Shown here: one piece after another, positions 11,501-17,894 of the stretch
Layout: each line of letters opens with the position of its first letter
Numbering within the stretch: the stretch's first letter is position 1
Origin: CAJCJE01 sp963818685
Lineage (GTDB): Bacteria; Actinomycetota; Actinomycetes; Mycobacteriales; Pseudonocardiaceae
Direction of reading: 5' to 3'
Assembly: GCA_963818685.1 (NCBI GenBank)
Contig: CAWFTJ010000002.1
Span: 372,001-436,000, forward strand
DNA length: 64,000 nt
Made by a program: the position numbers and the translations under genes
Notes under the pieces: generated by a model
The model's database searches: none
What the model was told of the DNA's origin: nothing
Seen by the model: the letters and a program-made list of their open reading frames with translations, nothing else

Positions 11501-12108
11501 AAATGCTCGGCCTCTACGTGTCCGCGCACCCGCTGGACGGCACCGACCGAATCCTGCGCAAGCACGCGCCCAAGCCGATCGCGGTGCTGATCGAGGACGC
11601 GCCCGCCGAGGGCGAGATCGTGGTCGCCGGCATGATCTCCGCGCTGGAGCGGCGGGTGAACAAGAACGGCGAGCCGTGGGCGATCGTGACCGTCGAGGAC
11701 CTCGACGCAGCGGTCGAGGTGCTGTTCTTCGCCAAGTCGTACTCGGTGTTCGCGCCGGACCTGATCGAGGACTCGGTCGTCGCGGTCAAGGGCAGGGTGA
11801 ACTGGCGCGAGGGCAAGATGTCGATCTTCGGGTCGGGCATCGTGCCGCTGGACGTGAGCGCGGCCGAGACCAACCCGGGCACCGAGCCGCCGCTCGTGCT
11901 GCTGTGCAACGTGGAGAAGCTGACCGAGGACGTGGTCGGCGAGCTGAAACGGACGCTGGCCGTGCACAGGGGCGAAACACCGGTGCAGCTCAAGGTCAAG
12001 TACCAGCACCGCACCACCATGCTGGCCATCGACGACTACCCGATCTCGGTGACCCCCGCGTTCCTCGGCGAGATCAAGTCCATCCCGGGCATCGCCGTCG
12101 CCAGTTGA
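8542..12108 (+). CDS. dnaE1: DNA polymerase III alpha subunit (replicative)
   Basis: 1188 residues, the usual size of the essential actinobacterial DnaE1. The N-terminal PHP domain starts FVHLHVHSEYSMLDGA, a metal-binding proofreading-type domain. The catalytic palm carries PDVDMDFDDRRR (about residues 418-430), the fingers have GPGRGSAAGSLVAY and MRDLLRRMQPTGFEDIVAVN, then HAACYALIGYWTAYLKANY. A C-terminal OB fold (GEIVVAGMISALERRVNKNGE) begins near residue 1020. The GTG at 8542 is chosen because GGGAGG lies 9 bases upstream and the PHP motif then starts at the expected position. It is convergent with the small gene at 12128. Confidence 0.97.
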   Translation: MSDDSFVHLHVHSEYSMLDGAAKMAPLFAEAQRLGMPAVGLTDHGNMYGADEFYRQAEKTGIKPIIGIEAYIAPTSRFHKKPVFWGQSSQRSSDESGEGGDVSGAGAYTHMTMLAANTTGLRHLFKLSSLASIEGYYRKGRMDRELIAEHAEGIIATTGCPSGEVQTRLRLGQRAEALQAASDYRDIFGKDNFFLELMDHGLPIERSVREGLLEIAKQLDLPPLATNDSHYVTKDQAEAHSALLCVQSGKTLNDPNRFKFDGDGYYLKSAEEMRAYWDKEVPGAASNTLLIAERVEPYTEVYTHVDRMPIFPVPEGETQQSWLTKEIKAGLARRFPNGVPQNYVERAEFELDVIVQKGFPAYFLVVADLVAHAREVGIRVGPGRGSAAGSLVAYALGITNVDPIEHGLLFERFLNPERPSAPDVDMDFDDRRRGEMITYATNKYGADKVAQVITFGTIKTKAALKDAARVLHGQPGFSIADRISKALPPPIMAKDIPLSGIVDPKHERYAEAAEVRGLIETDPEVSKIFDTARGLEGLIRNAGVHACAVIMSSQPLMDCIPLWQRDDGAIITGWDYPSCEAIGLLKMDFLGLRNLTVMGDAIENIKNNRGEDIDLDALTLDDKATYELLGRGDTLGVFQLDGGAMRDLLRRMQPTGFEDIVAVNALYRPGPMGMNAHNDYADRKNGRQDVKPIHPALEDDLKEILSETYGLIVYQEQIMFIAQKVAGYSMGRADVLRKAMGKKKKEVLEKEYAGFRDGMLANGYPQEAVDALWETILPFAGYAFNKSHAACYALIGYWTAYLKANYQAEYMAALLTSVGDNKDKSAVYLSECRRLGAKVLPPDVNESTLQFSAVGTDIRFGLGAIRNVGANVVESIISTRQKKGRYTSFTDFLTKAEIVSCNKRVVESLIKAGAFDSFEHTRRALCEVHEEAVDAVIGLKRQEALGQFDLFGGDDTAPPSDDSSPLAHLKFTAEDWPRKQQLSYEREMLGLYVSAHPLDGTDRILRKHAPKPIAVLIEDAPAEGEIVVAGMISALERRVNKNGEPWAIVTVEDLDAAVEVLFFAKSYSVFAPDLIEDSVVAVKGRVNWREGKMSIFGSGIVPLDVSAAETNPGTEPPLVLLCNVEKLTEDVVGELKRTLAVHRGETPVQLKVKYQHRTTMLAIDDYPISVTPAFLGEIKSIPGIAVAS

Positions 12109-12127
12109 GCGGCGACGGCGACACCCT

Positions 12128-12328
12128 TCAGGAGCGGCTGTCAGGCGGGCGCGGATCACGTCCGATGGGCACCTGGCCGAGTCGGGCATCCAGTATTGCC
12201 TGCATCTCGCCCTCGGTCGTGAAGTCGCCGCACCGTGCCGCTTCGGCTGACTCGGCCAGGTCAGCTCGGGCTTGTAGGTCGGACAGCACCGCGATCGTTT
12301 CTTCCAGCATGGCCATGATTCTGGCCAT
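12128..12328 (-). CDS. Small hypothetical protein, antitoxin-like tail
   Basis: 66 residues; three possible ATG starts (12328, 12316, 12310). A helical N-terminal half (LEETIAVLSDLQARADLAES) is followed by ARCGDFTTEGEMQAILDARLG, reminiscent of the C-terminal tails of Phd/RelB-type antitoxins. It begins 21 bases after the ABC permease stop, on the same strand, so it is probably the last gene of the PadR-controlled operon. No toxin gene is adjacent. Function is unknown. Confidence 0.5.
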   Translation of the reverse strand: MARIMAMLEETIAVLSDLQARADLAESAEAARCGDFTTEGEMQAILDARLGQVPIGRDPRPPDSRS

Positions 12329-12349
12329 TGATCGTCGTCGAGTCGAGGT

Positions 12350-13096
12350 TCAGGCGGCCTCGCGGCGGAAGGTGCGCACGCCCCAACCGGTCGCGAGCGC
12401 CGCGAGCAGGACGGCCAGCACCGGGCCGAGCCAGATCGCCGGGGTCGACCACTGGCCGGCGACGAACGCCCGTTCCGCGTCGACCACATAGGACAGTGGG
12501 TTGGCGCGGGAAAGGCCGTAGAGCCAGGCTGGCGCGATGGTCATGGGCAGGAGAACGCCGGAGAGCAGCATCAGCGGCAGCACCGACGTGCTCAGGATCG
12601 GCGCGAACGTGTACTCCTCGCGCACCGTCAGCGCGAGCGCGTAGGACGCGGCGCCGACCGCGACACCGAGCACCGCCAGCAATGCGAGCCCGAGCAGCAG
12701 TGGTCCGACGCCGACCCGGAACCCGAAGGCGATCGCCAGCAACGCCAACAGCAGTGCCTGGATGACCAGCCGCAGCACGTCGCCGGTGACCCGGCCGAGC
12801 AGCAGCGCGGACCGGCTGATCGGGCTGACCCGCATCCGCTCCAGCGATCCCGACCGGATCTCCGGGATCAGCGCGAAGCCGGCGTAGGCGGTGCCGAACA
12901 ACGCGGTCTGCACCATCATCCCGGGCACGAACCACTCCCAGGTGTTGCCTGCCGAGCCGAACGAGCGCAGCAGCGGCCCGAACAGCACCAGGTAGAGCAG
13001 GCTCATCGACATGCCGATGATGACCGATTGCGGGCGGCGCAAGGTCGGCCGGATCGACCGCACGAACACCAGCCACGTTTCTCGCAGGACGCTCAC
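12350..13096 (-). CDS. ABC-2 type transporter permease (DrrB-like)
   Basis: 248-residue membrane protein with six predicted hydrophobic segments, partner of the ATPase encoded just upstream. The segment IPEIRSGSLERMRVSPISRSA is the conserved cytoplasmic loop of ABC-2 exporters of the DrrB/NodJ type. Its GTG start overlaps the ATPase stop as GTGA (13093-13096), indicating translational coupling. The complex probably exports a drug or lipid; the substrate is not deducible. Confidence 0.9.
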   Translation of the reverse strand: MSVLRETWLVFVRSIRPTLRRPQSVIIGMSMSLLYLVLFGPLLRSFGSAGNTWEWFVPGMMVQTALFGTAYAGFALIPEIRSGSLERMRVSPISRSALLLGRVTGDVLRLVIQALLLALLAIAFGFRVGVGPLLLGLALLAVLGVAVGAASYALALTVREEYTFAPILSTSVLPLMLLSGVLLPMTIAPAWLYGLSRANPLSYVVDAERAFVAGQWSTPAIWLGPVLAVLLAALATGWGVRTFRREAA

Positions 13097-14037
13097 GCTG
13101 CCTCCCGCAGGCTGTGGCCGGTCAGGCCGAGGAACACGTCGTCGAGGGTGGGCCGGTGGGTGGCGACCGCGTCCACCCGCACCTGCGCCCTGTCCAGTTC
13201 GCGCAGCAGGCCGGGCAGTACGGTGCCGCCGCGCGGGACCCGGAACGTCACCTGGCTTTCGGTGTGCGCCAGTTCGGTGGCGCCCTGGACGGAACCGGCG
13301 AGGGCGAGTGCACGGTCCGGATCGGACACGTCGAGTTCGACCAGGTCACCCGCGACCCGGCTTTTCAACTCATCGGGTGAACCCTCCGCGACGATCCGGC
13401 CGTTGTCGATGATCACGATCCGGTCGCACAGCGCGTCCGCTTCGTCGAGGTAGTGCGTGGTCAGGAACACCGTCGCGCCGTGCCGCTCGCGCAGGTCGCG
13501 GATGTGCCGCCAGAGGTTGTCCCGGCTCTGCGGGTCGAGCCCGGTGGACGGTTCGTCCAGGAACACCAGGGACGGCCGGTGCAGCACGCCGAGCGCGATG
13601 TCCAACCGTCGTTTCTGGCCACCCGAGAGGGTGATGACGAGTCGGTTGCGCAGTTCGGTCAGTTCGAAGGTCTCGGCCATCTCCTGCGCACGTTGTCTGG
13701 CCTGCGCCGAGTTCAGGCCGTGGAGCCGGGCCTGCATCACCAGTTCGTGTCCGACCTGCTGGTCGAGCCCGCCTCCGTTGCCCTGCCCCACGTAGCCGAT
13801 CCGGGCCCGGACTCCTGCCGGGTCGGTCAGCAGGTCGGCGCCAGCCACGATCGCCTCGCCCGAGGTGGGCGCGAGCAGTGTGGTGAGCATGCGCAGGGTG
13901 GTCGTCTTGCCGGCTCCGTTCGGGCCGAGAAAGCCGACGAGTTCGCCGGGCGCGACATCCAGATCGATGCCGCGCACGGCTTCCACGGCCCTGTTTCGCA
14001 CCGTGAAGGTGCGAGTCAGCCCACGTGCTTTGATCAC
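13093..14037 (-). CDS. ABC exporter ATP-binding protein (DrrA-like)
   Basis: 314 residues. Walker A GPNGAGKTTT, Q-loop YVGQGNGGG, signature TLSGGQKRRLDIA, Walker B LVFLDEPSTGLD and switch histidine LTTHYLDEAD are all intact. The C-terminal ~90 residues (VRVDAVATHRPTLDDVFLGLTG) match the extension of daunorubicin-resistance-type ATPases. The GTG at 14037 is chosen because GGGAGGAA precedes it closely. Its promoter region holds two TAGTCAAA-type palindromes just downstream of padR, so repression by PadR with release by a drug ligand is the likely control. Confidence 0.92.
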   Translation of the reverse strand: MIKARGLTRTFTVRNRAVEAVRGIDLDVAPGELVGFLGPNGAGKTTTLRMLTTLLAPTSGEAIVAGADLLTDPAGVRARIGYVGQGNGGGLDQQVGHELVMQARLHGLNSAQARQRAQEMAETFELTELRNRLVITLSGGQKRRLDIALGVLHRPSLVFLDEPSTGLDPQSRDNLWRHIRDLRERHGATVFLTTHYLDEADALCDRIVIIDNGRIVAEGSPDELKSRVAGDLVELDVSDPDRALALAGSVQGATELAHTESQVTFRVPRGGTVLPGLLRELDRAQVRVDAVATHRPTLDDVFLGLTGHSLREAA

Positions 14038-14050
14038 AGTTCCTCCCAGA

Positions 14051-14114
14051 TAGTCAAATTTGACTACCGGGCGAGTATGGCGGTGCCGGTTGAGGCTAGT
14101 CAAGTTTGATTAGC
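14051..14114 (-). promoter_or_regulatory. Promoter with two palindromic operators upstream of the ABC exporter
   Basis: TAGTCAAATTTGACTA (14051-14066) is a perfect 16-bp palindrome. GCTAGTCAAGTTTGATTAGC (14095-14114) is a related site with 8 of 10 pairs. On the minus strand TTGACT (14103-14098), 18 bases and CATACT (14079-14074) make a promoter whose -35 lies in the second site and whose start point falls at the first. Both sites also flank the end of padR, the presumed repressor. Confidence 0.72.
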
Positions 14115-14745
14115 GGCTGGCGAGACCGTCCGGCCGGGACATCGGCGGCGGACCCGCCACCGAACCGGGCCTGCCGAAGTGGTCGGGCGAATCGTCGGCC
14201 ATCACGTACTCGCCCGCCTGAAGGCGCTCGATCAGCTGCCTGGTCCAGCGCACCTCGGTGTCCGCGCTGTACTGCCAGTGCCGGAACAACTCGCGCACGT
14301 GCGCGGGCTTGCCCATGTCGGCCGCGTGCTCCAGCGAGTCGTTCGCGTTGGACAGGCTGCTCTCCATCGCCCGCAGCCGGTAGGTGAGCAGACCGATGAC
14401 GTGCGCGCGGGTCAGCGCGGTCATGAAGGTGATCGCGGCGAAGGTGTCCTCGGCATCCTGCTTCCCCGACGACAGGGCCTTCGCAAGCAGCTGCTGGAAC
14501 TCGGTCTCGCCGTCCTCGGTGATCGCGTAGACGGTGCGCTCCGGTCCCGACCCGCCCTCCTCGCTGCCGACCTCGGTCAGGTAACGGTCCTTGGTCAGCT
14601 TGCGCAGCGCGTGGTAGATCGACCCGGGCGCCACGTTGGCCCAGTACTCGGCGCCCCAGGACAGCAGCTCACGCCGGACCTGGTAGCCGTGCGCCTGGCC
14701 GTAGCTACGCACCACGCCCAACACCAGCAAGCGCGTCGCCGACAT
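14110..14745 (-). CDS. PadR-family transcriptional regulator
   Basis: 211 residues. The N-terminal winged helix has LLVLGVVRSYGQAHGYQVRREL, then SIYHALRKLTKDRYLTEV and the wing GPERTVYAITEDGETEF, all typical of PadR. The C-terminal half (Vir-type helical dimerisation domain) starts at about residue 90. The gene lies directly upstream of an ABC-2 exporter whose promoter holds paired palindromes, a common arrangement for PadR repressors such as LmrR. The stop codon is inside the second palindrome. A short gene ends 5 bases upstream of its ATG, so the two are cotranscribed. Confidence 0.92.
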   Translation of the reverse strand: MSATRLLVLGVVRSYGQAHGYQVRRELLSWGAEYWANVAPGSIYHALRKLTKDRYLTEVGSEEGGSGPERTVYAITEDGETEFQQLLAKALSSGKQDAEDTFAAITFMTALTRAHVIGLLTYRLRAMESSLSNANDSLEHAADMGKPAHVRELFRHWQYSADTEVRWTRQLIERLQAGEYVMADDSPDHFGRPGSVAGPPPMSRPDGLASR

Positions 14746-14750
14746 GTGCC

Positions 14751-14888
14751 TTACCTCTCCAGGCCGAATTCGGCGCGGACCTCTTCGACGGTGAAGGTGT
14801 CGCCTTCCGCGATGTCCTTGGCGGACTGCCGCAGGTCCGCCAGGGTTTCCTCGTCATTGAGGACATCGAGTGTCTCCCGCGTGGTCAT
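14751..14888 (-). CDS. 45-residue antitoxin-like protein upstream of padR
   Basis: Short gene of 46 codons. It starts MTTRETLDVLNDEETLADL and ends with AEGDTFTVEEVRAEFGLER. GAGGGAG lies just before the ATG, and the TAA is 5 bases before the padR ATG. The pattern (short acidic helix, then D-T-F-T-V-E-E-V-R-A-E-F-G-L) resembles the C-terminal toxin-binding part of Phd/YefM antitoxins, yet there is no DNA-binding N-terminus and no toxin. It may act as a co-regulator peptide of PadR or be a remnant; this is inference from similarity of pattern only. Confidence 0.65.
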   Translation of the reverse strand: MTTRETLDVLNDEETLADLRQSAKDIAEGDTFTVEEVRAEFGLER

Positions 14889-14955
14889 GTGTCTCCCTCG
14901 TGACTGTGCCTACCTCGTGAACGGCCCGAGCAGCGCATCCGTAGGCTAGTTCGAC

Positions 14956-16749
14956 ATGAGTGCGCCCGTGTTGACCGCGGTGGCCTGGCCCTACGCCAAC
15001 GGCCCCCGCCATATCGGTCACGTCAGTGGTTTCGGAGTCCCGTCCGACGTCTTCTCCCGCTACATGCGCATGTCCGGGCACGACGTGCTGATGGTCTCCG
15101 GCAGTGACGAGCACGGCACGCCGATCCTGGTGCAGGCGGACAAGGAGGGGCTGACCCCGCAGCAGACCGCGGACAAGTACCACGAGGTCATCGCCAGTGA
15201 CATGCAGGGCCTCGGCCTCACCTACGACCTCTACACCAGGACCACCACCGGCAACCATGCCGAGGTCACCCAGCAGATCTTCCTCGCCCTCCACCGCAAC
15301 GGCTACGTCGTCCCGAAGGTCACCCAGGGCGCGATCAGCCCGTCGACCGGTCGCACCCTGCCGGACCGCTACATCGAGGGCACCTGCCCGATCTGCGGGT
15401 ACGACGGTGCGCGCGGCGACCAGTGCGACAACTGCGGCAACCAGCTCGACGCCGCCGACCTGATCAATCCGCACTCCCGGATCAACGGCGAGGTTCCGAA
15501 GTTCATCGAGACCGAGCACCTGTTCCTGGACCTGCCCGCGTTCACCGAGACGCTGGGCAAGTGGCTGTCCACCCGCACGGACTGGCGCCCCAACGTGCTG
15601 AAGTTCACCCAGAACCTGGTCTCGGACATGCGGCCCCGGCCGATCACCCGCGACCTGGACTGGGGCGTGAAGATTCCGCTGGACGGCTGGCGCGACGAGC
15701 CGCTCAAGCGGTTCTACGTCTGGTTCGACGCGGTCATCGGATACTTCTCGGCCAGCGTCGAGTGGGCCCGCCGCTCCGGCGACCCGGACGCCTGGCAGCG
15801 CTACTGGCAGGACCCCGCCGCGCAGGGCGTGTACTTCATGGGCAAGGACAACATCACCTTCCACGCCCAGATCTGGCCCGCCCTGCTGCTCGGTCACAAC
15901 GGCGCCGGCGACAAGGGCGGCACTCCGGGCCGCTACGGCACGCTGAACCTGCCGACCGAGATCGCGTCGAGCGAATTCCTGAAGATGAGCGGCTCGAAGT
16001 TCTCGACCTCCCGAGGCACTGTAATTTACGTGCGGGACTTCCTGAAGGAATTCGGTCCGGACAGCCTGCGCTACTTCATCTCGGCGGCCGGCCCGGAAAC
16101 CCAGGACGTCGATTTCACCTGGGACGAGTTCGTACGCAGAGTGAACTTCGAGTTGGCCAACGAGTGGGGCAACCTGGTCAACCGGTCGGTGTCGATGGCG
16201 CACAAGAACGTGGGCGCCGTGCCGAACCCGACCGCGCCGCAGGACGCCGACGTCGAGCTGAAGGCGTTGTCCGCCAAGGCGTTCGACACCGTCGGTGACC
16301 ATCTCGCGCACTCGCGGTTCCGCGCCGCGATCGGCGAGGCCATGCGGGTCGCGTCAGCGGCGAACAAGTACCTCTCCGACCAGGAACCGTGGAAGCGCAA
16401 GGAAGACCCGGAGCGGCGCGACACCATCCTGCACACCGCGTTGCAGGTGGTTTCGGATGTGAACACGCTGCTCACGCCGTTCCTGCCGCATTCGGCGCAG
16501 GGTGTGCACACCGCACTCGGGGGTACCGGGGTGTGGGCGGCGCAGCCGGAACTGCGTGAGGTCGACGACCTGGACATCGAGGGGCACCGCTACCCGATCA
16601 TCACCGGCGACTACGCGAACGAACAGGCGAAGTGGGAGTCGAAGCCGATCGAGGTGGGCAGGCCGCTGGAAAAGCCGACGCCGCTGTTCACGAAGCTGGA
16701 CCCGAAGCTTGGCGAGACCGGTCCGGACTTCGCACCCATCGGTGAGTAG
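14956..16749 (+). CDS. metG: Methionyl-tRNA synthetase
   Basis: 597 residues; charges tRNA-Met. The HIGH-type motif is PYANGPRHIGHV near the start and the KMSKS motif is KMSGSKFSTSRG near residue 345. A zinc knuckle is visible as CPICGYDGARGDQCDNCG. There is no C-terminal EMAP dimerisation domain. TAGGCT (14942-14947) ends 8 bases before the ATG, so the mRNA is probably nearly leaderless. The tatD start overlaps the metG stop. The order metG-tatD-rpfB-rsmA-ispE is that of M. tuberculosis Rv1007c-Rv1011. Confidence 0.96.
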   Translation: MSAPVLTAVAWPYANGPRHIGHVSGFGVPSDVFSRYMRMSGHDVLMVSGSDEHGTPILVQADKEGLTPQQTADKYHEVIASDMQGLGLTYDLYTRTTTGNHAEVTQQIFLALHRNGYVVPKVTQGAISPSTGRTLPDRYIEGTCPICGYDGARGDQCDNCGNQLDAADLINPHSRINGEVPKFIETEHLFLDLPAFTETLGKWLSTRTDWRPNVLKFTQNLVSDMRPRPITRDLDWGVKIPLDGWRDEPLKRFYVWFDAVIGYFSASVEWARRSGDPDAWQRYWQDPAAQGVYFMGKDNITFHAQIWPALLLGHNGAGDKGGTPGRYGTLNLPTEIASSEFLKMSGSKFSTSRGTVIYVRDFLKEFGPDSLRYFISAAGPETQDVDFTWDEFVRRVNFELANEWGNLVNRSVSMAHKNVGAVPNPTAPQDADVELKALSAKAFDTVGDHLAHSRFRAAIGEAMRVASAANKYLSDQEPWKRKEDPERRDTILHTALQVVSDVNTLLTPFLPHSAQGVHTALGGTGVWAAQPELREVDDLDIEGHRYPIITGDYANEQAKWESKPIEVGRPLEKPTPLFTKLDPKLGETGPDFAPIGE

Positions 16750-17581
16750 CGGAAACAGGAACGAGCTGCCACCGGTGCCGGAGCGTCTGCCGGCGCCGGT
16801 GGTGGACGCGCACACGCACCTGGATGCCAGTGGCGCCAAGGATCCCGATTCCGTGCGCGCCATGCTCGACAGGGCGCAGAGTGCGGGCGTGACCCGCGTG
16901 GTCACGGTCGCCGACGACATCGCCTCCGCGCGCTGGGCCGCGCAGGCGGCCACCTGGGACGATCGCGTGTTCGCCGCGGTGGCCGTGCATCCCACGCGTA
17001 CCGGCGCGTTCGCCGATTCGGCCAAGCACGCGCTCAAGGAGTTGGCACGGCAGCCGAGGGTGGTCGCGATCGGTGAGACCGGTTTGGACTACTACTGGGA
17101 CTACTCGCCGCCGCAGGCGCAGCGCGCCGCTTTTCGTTGGCACATCGAGCTTGCCAAGCAGGTCGGCAAGCCGCTGATGATCCACGACAGGGACGCGCAC
17201 GACGACGTACTGTCCATTTTGGAAGAAGAAGGCGCGCCGGAGACGGTGATCTTCCACTGCTTCTCCGGCGACGTGGACATGGCCCGCCACTGCGTGGACG
17301 CCGGTTACGTTCTTTCGTTCGCAGGGCCGGTCACCTTCCGGAATGCCGTCCCGCTACAGGAGGCGGCGCGGATCGTGCCAGGTGAACAGCTGCTCGTGGA
17401 GACCGACGCGCCGTTTCTGACGCCGCATCCCTTCCGTGGTCGTCCAAACGAGCCGTACTGCGCCGCCTACACGGTTCGTGTGTTGGCGGGATTACGGGGC
17501 GTAGACGTTCTTGAGCTGGCGACCACTGTGGAACGCACTGCTGAGCGTGTTTTTGGTCTAGGCCACATGGAGCAAAGTTGA
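16742..17581 (+). CDS. tatD: TatD-family metal-dependent hydrolase (DNase)
   Basis: 279 residues of the amidohydrolase-fold TatD family. Metal ligands are seen in VVDAHTHLD, GETGLDYYW, MIHDRDAHDD, FHCFSGD and ETDAPFLTPHPFRGR. The family acts as a 3'-5' exonuclease or general nuclease in DNA turnover and repair. The GTG at 16742 overlaps the metG stop by 8 bases (GGTGAGTAG), consistent with coupling. The rpfB gene follows after a 313-base leader. Confidence 0.93.
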   Translation: MSSGNRNELPPVPERLPAPVVDAHTHLDASGAKDPDSVRAMLDRAQSAGVTRVVTVADDIASARWAAQAATWDDRVFAAVAVHPTRTGAFADSAKHALKELARQPRVVAIGETGLDYYWDYSPPQAQRAAFRWHIELAKQVGKPLMIHDRDAHDDVLSILEEEGAPETVIFHCFSGDVDMARHCVDAGYVLSFAGPVTFRNAVPLQEAARIVPGEQLLVETDAPFLTPHPFRGRPNEPYCAAYTVRVLAGLRGVDVLELATTVERTAERVFGLGHMEQS

Positions 17582-17894
17582 CCTTGGGTGTCTACATGAC
17601 CTCACTCGGTAGTGTGATGAGTGACACGGAATTTCGCGGAGGTGTTTGCGCAACCCCCCCAAGTCCGTTACGGTCCCGTGATCGATGCCCTAGGGGGAAT
17701 CCCCGAGGGCACCACCCGAAGCAGTCAGGATTGCGTGTGTCGGGGCCGAGCGCCGAATGGTGTTTAGGTACGCGCTTGCTACGGGAGCTGGAGCACACCA
17801 CGAGTTTCGCGCAGACGGAGGTCCGGTTCGAGGCATCAACGCTGATGAATTCGACCCGAACACCCTGTGCGGACGTCCTGGAGGTATCGGCCCT
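17582..17894 (+). promoter_or_regulatory. Long rpfB leader with a strong hairpin
   Basis: 313 bases without a convincing gene. A hairpin lies at 17686-17711 (TGCCCT/AGGGCA outer stem, GGGG/CCCC inner stem, GAAT loop) and is followed by CACCCGAAGCAGTCAGG. The rpfB leader of M. tuberculosis is known to act as an RNA switch, and c-di-AMP riboswitches precede rpf genes in other actinobacteria. The AGGGGGAATCC and CCCGAAGCAGTCAG pieces recall that motif, but the complete fold was not found here. Confidence 0.4.

Noticed and set aside
8359..12489. A 1376-codon open frame on the minus strand across dnaE1
   Set aside because: It is the antisense shadow of dnaE1 in GC-rich DNA: rich in Arg/Val/His/Asp, without domains, while the plus strand encodes a perfect polymerase.
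17660..17725. A complete c-di-AMP (ydaO) riboswitch before rpfB
   Set aside because: Only fragments resembling parts of the motif were found; the full set of conserved junctions and pseudoknots is not visible, so it was kept only as a weak candidate.
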